Positions 58,895 to 64,000 of a DNA stretch of 64,000 bases are shown piece after piece (position 1 is the first letter of the stretch; each line of letters starts with the position of its first letter). Below the pieces are notes generated by a model that worked only from the letters and a program-made list of their open reading frames with translations, had not been told where the DNA came from and searched no databases. Origin of the DNA: Afipia clevelandensis ATCC 49720. GTDB taxonomy: Bacteria; Pseudomonadota; Alphaproteobacteria; Rhizobiales; Xanthobacteraceae. The stretch lies in NCBI RefSeq assembly GCF_000336555.1, contig NZ_KB375281.1:1785578-1849577 (forward strand), in the 5' to 3' direction. Both the position numbers and the translations under genes were made by a program.

Positions 58895-59004
58895 GAAAAT
58901 CCTTCAATCGGCACTACACGTTCTGGCCACCGCAAGGCGGCTTGCGCGGCGGCCTGCAGCTATCCTACAAGTCATACCAGCCCGCTGCGCCCGGACAAAC
59001 CCTG

Positions 59005-59439
59005 ATGGCCACGCCCGCCTATTTCTCCCGCCATATCGTCCTCGCCGGGTCCATCCTGTTTGGCGTGCTGCTGGCGCTCGGCATTCACATCATCATCCAG
59101 CGCTTCAATCTCAATCTCGGTGACCTGTGGCGGACCGACATTCCGGAGCTGATTCCGGCGCGCGCCGCGCTGGCGTGGTGGCTGGTCGGCGGCGTCGCTT
59201 TTCTCGCAGGCTATATTTCGGCATCGCTGATGAACAACGCGGTCTCGGGCCGCGTCTCGCTCCGGCTGCGCCAGTTCCTGATCGCGGTTGGCGTGATCAT
59301 GCTGGCGGCCGCAGGCCAGGCGGCGTCCGCCCCAAGCCCGATCCCGACCCTGTCCGGCGCGCTGGCCGGTTTTGTCGCTCTTTGCCTCGGCGCGGTGATG
59401 GCGCTTTGCGGCGCGCAATTCGCGCTGCGCAGGGGCTGA
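59005..59439 (+). CDS. Small integral membrane protein, 144 aa
   Basis: From ATG 59005: HIVLAGSILFGVLLALGIHI, LAWWLVGGVAFLAGYISASL, LIAVGVIMLAAAGQAASAPS and FVALCLGAVMALCGAQFALR give four membrane helices. No family recognised. A terminator follows. Confidence 0.65.
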   Translation: MATPAYFSRHIVLAGSILFGVLLALGIHIIIQRFNLNLGDLWRTDIPELIPARAALAWWLVGGVAFLAGYISASLMNNAVSGRVSLRLRQFLIAVGVIMLAAAGQAASAPSPIPTLSGALAGFVALCLGAVMALCGAQFALRRG

Positions 59440-59444
59440 CGCGC

Positions 59445-59478
59445 AAACGCCGCGCGTACTGGCGCGGCGTTTTGTCTC
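59445..59478 (+). terminator. Terminator
   Basis: AAACGCCGCGC-N6-GCGCGGCGTTTT then GTCT. Ends the membrane-protein transcript; could also serve the opposite gene. Confidence 0.85.
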
Positions 59479-59503
59479 ACAACATCAAAGGTCAGGCGAC
59501 GAC

Positions 59504-60010
59504 CTAGCTTGCGGCCTTCAGGTTGATTCCGCTTTCGGCCAGCTTTGTCAGCTTCTGGTCGGTCGCCTTTTCCTCGTCGAGAGTCTTTTGCAGCACGGAT
59601 GCGCAGTCGTTGCGGCCGAGCCGCTTGGCCCATGTCACCAGCGTGCCGTAGCGCGTGATCTCGTAATGCTCGACAGCCTGCGCCGCGTTGATCAGCGCTG
59701 CATCGAGCACCGACTTGTCGTCAACCTCGCCGGCGACCTCATCGGCCTCCTTGATAATGCCGTCGATCGCCGGACAGGTCACCGCCTTCGGCTCGACGCC
59801 ATGCATCTGGAAGACCTGCTCCAGCCGCGCGACATGAGTCTTGGTCTGTTCGAGATGACTGAGAAAACCCTGTTTCAGCTCATTGTCGTTGGCTTTTTCG
59901 GCGAGTTTCGGAATCGCCTTCACCAGTTGCTTCTCGGCGTAATAGATGTCCTGAAGCTGGTGCACGAACAGGTCGTCCATGGTCTTGATATCTTTTGTAA
60001 AGAGTCCCAT
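59504..60010 (-). CDS. DUF892/YciE-type ferritin-like protein
   Basis: 168 residues, all helical: MDDLFVHQLQDIYYAEKQLV, LSHLEQTKTHVARLEQVFQM and EHYEITRYGTLVTWAKRLGR supply the Glu and His of a di-iron site. Stress-linked. Probably oxidative or stationary-phase response. Confidence 0.9.
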   Translation of the reverse strand: MGLFTKDIKTMDDLFVHQLQDIYYAEKQLVKAIPKLAEKANDNELKQGFLSHLEQTKTHVARLEQVFQMHGVEPKAVTCPAIDGIIKEADEVAGEVDDKSVLDAALINAAQAVEHYEITRYGTLVTWAKRLGRNDCASVLQKTLDEEKATDQKLTKLAESGINLKAAS

Positions 60011-60401
60011 CGCGGTTATCCTTGGTTGCTGAATTTTCTCGAAGGCGCTGACGCGGCTCGGTCAGCGCGTGATCGGGATCGCGGGTCTAACCGCAAGCGC
60101 CCGCTGATGTTCCTGAAAATCCAAGCCCGGGTATCGGTATCGCCAATGGGCGGATCGGCCATGCATGGGCTTTCAAACAGCCGCCTCGTTCCCCACATCA
60201 GGCATGCCGGATCACAGCCGGCCAATGTGAAAGGCAGATGACGGCCGTTCGCCTCTGATTTGCCAGTATTAACTGCCATTCGCGTTGCAAAATCGCCCTA
60301 TTTTCCGCCCGACGGATTTCGCGTATGAGTACCGCCGCAGCCGCTTGCTCACTGTCGCCTCAATCGGCTTTTATGGATTTTGCGCCCTGCCGGGAGGACG
60401 A
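60011..60401. other. Intergenic region, no gene seen
   Basis: 391 bases between the divergent YciE-type and UPF0104 genes. Frames here have poor composition, and the long plus frame from 60,285 is only an extension of the UPF0104 gene without a ribosome site. No repeat or RNA gene recognised. Confidence 0.5.
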
Positions 60402-61460
60402 ATGCAACAACTGTTGAGCACGCTCGGGCGTGTGTTCAGGGAACGAATTGGCTGGAAACGTGTCGGGATCGTTGCCAGCCTGATCATCGTGACCATCGCG
60501 ATCATGCACCTGTTCCGCACCCTCAAGGGCGTGGACACCGCAATCGTGCTGACGGCGCTTGCCGAGAAATCGCATGGCCAGATCGCGCTGGCGGCGCTGT
60601 GCGTGCTCTGCGCCTTCTTCACCCTGACGTTCTATGACCTGTTCGCGCTGCGCACCATCGGCAAGATGCATGTGCCATACCGGATCGCCGCGCTGTCGAG
60701 CTTCACCAGCTACACCATCGGCCATAATATCGGCGCCACGGTTTTCACCGGCGGTGCGATCCGTTTCCGCATCTATTCCGACTGGGGACTGAACGCGATC
60801 GACGTCGCGAAAATCTGTTTCATCTCCGGCCTGACCTTCTGGCTCGGCAACACCTTCGTGCTCGGCATCGGCATGATCTGGCATCCGGCAGCCGCCGCGT
60901 CGATCGACCTTCTGCCCGAAAGCGTCAACCGGCTGATCGGCGTCGGCCTGCTTGCAGGTATCGGCATCTATCTCGCCTGGATCGCCACGGGCCACGGCCG
61001 CCGCCAGCTCGGCAAGGACGGCTGGATGGTCCATCTGCCGTCGGCGCCGCTGACCGTCCTGCAGATCGTGATCGGCGTGATCGACCTCGGCTTTTGCGCC
61101 CTGGCGATGTATCTCCTCGCCCCGTCCAATCCGGACCTCGATTTCGTGACCCTCTCGGTGGTCTTCATTCTCGCCACGCTGCTGGGCTTCGCCAGCCATG
61201 CACCGGGCAGTCTTGGCGTGTTCGATGCCGCCATGCTGGTCGGCCTGCCGATGCTGGGCAAGGAACAGTTGCTGGCCTCCCTGCTGGTGTTTCGCATCCT
61301 CTATTTCCTGATTCCGTTCGCCACCTCGATCACCATCATGGGAGTGCGCGAATTGTGGCTCAGTGTGATCCTGCCCTGGCAGCAGAGCCGGAAACTGCAG
61401 CCCGCGCCTGCCGTCGCGCAGGCGTCACAACAGCAGCAGTCCAAGCAGGCCGCGGAGTAA
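60402..61460 (+). CDS. UPF0104 / lysylphosphatidylglycerol synthase-like membrane protein
   Basis: 352 residues from ATG 60402 with GGAGGACGA upstream. About eight helices, with the conserved YRIAALSSFTSYTIGHNIGA and FASHAPGSLGVFDAAMLVGL. This is the flippase-like half of MprF without the catalytic domain. Lipid transport is presumed; substrate unknown. Confidence 0.85.
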   Translation: MQQLLSTLGRVFRERIGWKRVGIVASLIIVTIAIMHLFRTLKGVDTAIVLTALAEKSHGQIALAALCVLCAFFTLTFYDLFALRTIGKMHVPYRIAALSSFTSYTIGHNIGATVFTGGAIRFRIYSDWGLNAIDVAKICFISGLTFWLGNTFVLGIGMIWHPAAAASIDLLPESVNRLIGVGLLAGIGIYLAWIATGHGRRQLGKDGWMVHLPSAPLTVLQIVIGVIDLGFCALAMYLLAPSNPDLDFVTLSVVFILATLLGFASHAPGSLGVFDAAMLVGLPMLGKEQLLASLLVFRILYFLIPFATSITIMGVRELWLSVILPWQQSRKLQPAPAVAQASQQQQSKQAAE

Positions 61461-61558
61461 TTCAGCGCACAAAGATGTGGCTTGTGGGGTGTCGGGAACA
61501 TGCTTTACGTTCCCGGCGCACCCCACATTTTGGCCTTATCCATCGGCTTCAAACCAGC

Positions 61559-63562
61559 ATGTTCCAGTTGCGCGCTATCCGTCCGTCGCTCACGGCCAAG
61601 CTTCTGGCTGCGTCGTTGTCATTCGCCGCGATCGCAGGCCGCGCCGATGCGCAAACCCAGATCGTCCCGCCGTCCGCGGCCCCCGCCGTGCAGCTTGCGA
61701 CGGACATGCAGATTTCGTGGGAAGTCCGCAACCGCTTCCGCCTGTTTCGCGAGGAACGCGATTTCGCGCTTCAGGTGAGCGCCCTCGGCGGCCGCAGCAT
61801 CCTTGCCGCCGAACAGTCGCTGGCCACGCAGAGTGACGGGCGCGGCTGGGCGCGCAACACCCTCGGACGCCTGTGCATCGACCAGGCCGGGCGTGTCAGC
61901 GAACCGTGCACCCGCGATGGCGTGAAGGAAAGCTACCTCACCCCGGTCGATCATCCGGTGACCGTGCGCCTGACCGGCGCCGTTCCGGTCGGCGCGACCT
62001 GCGCATGGACGTTCGAGGACGGCGATCCGCCGCGGCAATCGACGCTGGATTGCGCCGAACCGATTAACCTGCGTGTCCGCTATGGCCGCGCAACCCCTGT
62101 CACGGTGGACGTTTCGAGCGGACCTGATGCGCCGTTGCGCGTGACGACGCAGATCGCGGTGCGCGACATCTTTATCGCGGGCCTCGGCGATTCCATCGCC
62201 TCGGGCGAAGGGAATCCCGACAGGCCAGTCGTACTCTCCGATGACGGATTCTGTTTCCGCTCCTATCTCGGCGGACCCGCCGGCATGTATTTCCGGCCCG
62301 GCCGCGCCGGGTTCAAGGGCGCGCGCGCATGCGACACGTCTGACGGCTCCAGCCTGCAGAACTGGCAGCGCGCCGGCGCCCAGTGGATGAACCCGGCCTG
62401 TCACCGCTCGCTCTACAGCTACCAGACCCGCATGGCGATTGCGCTCGCCGCCCAAAATCCGCAGATCGCGGTGACCTATCTGCCGCTCGCCTGCACCGGC
62501 GCGACGATCGCGGAGGGTATGTTCAGTTCGCAACGCGCGCGTGAATGCGTGGTCGGCAAGAACGGCCTGAGCTGTCAGGGCACGGTCAACGCGCAGATCA
62601 CGGAACTGCGCGAAGCACTGAGCGCGGCGGCAAAGCGGCAACCCGAGCGGCAACTCGATCTTGTCCTGCTGTCGATCGGCGCGAACGACATCGACTTCTC
62701 GGGTCTCGTCGCCGACGTCATTGTCGAGCGGCAAACCGAGCGCGCGCTGTCACGGCGCTCCGGCGTGCTGACATCCGTCGACGAAGCGCGCAGCATCTTG
62801 CAGACCGGCCTGCCGCGCGATTTCAACAAGCTGCGTCAGGCCCTCAAGCCGCTTGTCGGCGGCGACCTCGCGCGCGTGGTGTATGTCGCATACGCCAATC
62901 CCGCGCTGGTGAACGGAGCGCCCTGCCCCGGCGGTCGCGGCGGCTTCGACATTCATCCCGCCTTCAACGCCGATCCGCAACGCCTCGCCGAAGTCACCAA
63001 CTTCGTTCAGAGCGAATTCCTGCCGCAGATCAGAAATCTCGCGCTCTGCAGCGGCGGCGTCTTGTGCGGCGATCAGGCCCGCGACCGCATGACCTTCGTC
63101 GATCAGCACCAGGCTGCGTTCGCCAATCACGGCTTCTGCGCACGCTCGGAAACCGATCCGGCATTCGACCGCGAATGTTTTTCCGCAACCGGCGAGAGCT
63201 TCGTCAACGACATCGTCAATGCCGCGAACAATCCGCTGGTCTGCGGCGCGGGCGCCAGCGACTTCCGCGCCTATTCGCCCCGGGCGCGCTGGGTGCGCGA
63301 CGCCAACGACAGCTACTTCACCGCGATGACCTATCCGCAGGCGCAGAAGGCGCCGACCAACCAGCCCGGCGACATTCACGACGCCACATGGGGCGTCCTG
63401 TCGGCCGTCTATGGCGGCGCGATCCATCCGACCGCCGAGGGCCATGCCGCGATGGCGGACGCGGCGCTTCCCGCCGCGATGAGCGTGCTCGGCCTTGGAT
63501 TGACGGAAGCGCCGGTGGTCAGCGAACCGCTCTCACCGGCGGCACAACAGCGAGCACAATAG
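61559..63562 (+). CDS. Secreted SGNH-hydrolase-like protein, 667 aa
   Basis: From ATG 61559: signal peptide SLTAKLLAASLSFAAIAGRA. FIAGLGDSIASGEGNPDRPV is the GDSxxxGxG block with the catalytic Ser, LVLLSIGANDIDFSGLVADV the GxND block, and YGGAIHPTAEGHAAMADAAL the final HPTxxG with His. Many Cys suggest disulphides. An exported esterase or lipase of unknown substrate. The frame extends upstream without a sensible start. Confidence 0.85.
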   Translation: MFQLRAIRPSLTAKLLAASLSFAAIAGRADAQTQIVPPSAAPAVQLATDMQISWEVRNRFRLFREERDFALQVSALGGRSILAAEQSLATQSDGRGWARNTLGRLCIDQAGRVSEPCTRDGVKESYLTPVDHPVTVRLTGAVPVGATCAWTFEDGDPPRQSTLDCAEPINLRVRYGRATPVTVDVSSGPDAPLRVTTQIAVRDIFIAGLGDSIASGEGNPDRPVVLSDDGFCFRSYLGGPAGMYFRPGRAGFKGARACDTSDGSSLQNWQRAGAQWMNPACHRSLYSYQTRMAIALAAQNPQIAVTYLPLACTGATIAEGMFSSQRARECVVGKNGLSCQGTVNAQITELREALSAAAKRQPERQLDLVLLSIGANDIDFSGLVADVIVERQTERALSRRSGVLTSVDEARSILQTGLPRDFNKLRQALKPLVGGDLARVVYVAYANPALVNGAPCPGGRGGFDIHPAFNADPQRLAEVTNFVQSEFLPQIRNLALCSGGVLCGDQARDRMTFVDQHQAAFANHGFCARSETDPAFDRECFSATGESFVNDIVNAANNPLVCGAGASDFRAYSPRARWVRDANDSYFTAMTYPQAQKAPTNQPGDIHDATWGVLSAVYGGAIHPTAEGHAAMADAALPAAMSVLGLGLTEAPVVSEPLSPAAQQRAQ

Positions 63563-63570
63563 TATCAGTT

Positions 63571-63658
63571 CGTCATGGCCGGGCTTGACCCGGCCATCCA
63601 CGACTTTCTTCTTCATTGGCAAAGACGTGGATCACCGGGTCAAGCCCGGTGATGACGA
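63571..63658. repeat. Inverted REP element (CGTCATGGCCGGGCTTGACC type)
   Basis: CGTCATGGCCGGGCTTGACC and the reverse arrangement ending GTCAAGCCCGGTGATGACG flank a short centre; ATCCACG and CGTGGAT also pair. A well-known intergenic repeat of Bradyrhizobium and relatives, possibly a terminator or RNA-stabilising hairpin. Confidence 0.8.
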
Positions 63659-63691
63659 CTGTGATTATTAAAACCGCGCAGCCAGCCCGCC

Positions 63692-64000
<309 letters not shown>

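Noticed and set aside
61619-62734. A 371-codon minus-strand frame opposite the SGNH hydrolase
   Set aside because: The plus strand has a signal peptide and all SGNH blocks.

Overview
The window joins two very different pieces of DNA. Positions 1 to about 35,200 are a temperate, short-tailed (P22-like podovirus) prophage whose left end lies outside the window. Positions from about 35,200 to 64,000 are host chromosome of an alphaproteobacterium, most likely Nitrobacteraceae (Bradyrhizobium, Afipia, Rhodopseudomonas or a relative). The host call rests on FlaF, FlbT and FliX flagellar regulators, very long flagellins with internal hook-IN type repeats, an alphaproteobacterial Cys-poor DksA, and a REP-like CGTCATGGCCGGGCTTGACC element.

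Prophage, left to right. Late genes read leftwards from 16,663 to 1: two small ORFs, terminase small and large subunits, P22-type portal, scaffold, N4-gp56 type capsid protein, a decoration-like protein, a short connector, a gp10-type packaged-DNA stabilisation protein, a LamG-domain virion protein, three candidate ejection or internal virion proteins, an HNH-AP2 homing endonuclease and tail fibre/collar proteins. Early genes also read leftwards, from 25,681 to 17,026, and end at a terminator at 16,943-16,970. They encode a Cro-like protein, several DNA-binding proteins, RusA, a putative single-strand annealing protein, SSB, HNH and DUF559 nucleases, a DnaA domain IV protein, a GapR-like protein, a replication protein and a DUF6456-like candidate late regulator. 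No endolysin or certain holin was seen, so the lysis genes are probably beyond the left edge.

The control region (25.6-26.6 kb) has divergent Cro-like and CI-like genes with almost identical recognition helices. Four copies of a TAGGCA-N6-GTTA operator lie there: two between the regulators and two at a second promoter 0.8 kb away. Between these pairs is a tRNA with a serine-type body and a UAG (leucine) anticodon. From 26.6 to 34.3 kb a rightward array of about 25 small ORFs carries recurring 11-15 base linker sequences, and it ends in an excisionase-like gene and a tyrosine integrase.

Chromosome. After the integrase come an acyltransferase, a diguanylate cyclase, a Crp/Fnr regulator, small proteins and DksA. 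A flagellar cluster follows (fliX; flgI-flgJ-flgN; a FlaG-like gene; flaF-flbT; two flagellins; a second flbT; flgL-flgK-flgE). Then come MsrB, an FAD amine/amino-acid oxidoreductase, a SixA-like phosphatase, UspA, two membrane proteins, a YciE-like protein, a UPF0104 membrane protein, a secreted SGNH hydrolase and the end of a ferredoxin-NADP reductase gene. Matching CtrA-box-like elements precede three flagellar transcription units, and a GG-N10-GC sigma-54 promoter precedes flgI.

The most unusual points are the operator network with (near-)leaderless transcripts, the Ser/Leu hybrid tRNA, the phage set of CtrA-, GapR- and DnaA-like DNA-binding proteins that mimic host cell-cycle regulators, and the linker-bounded small-gene array.
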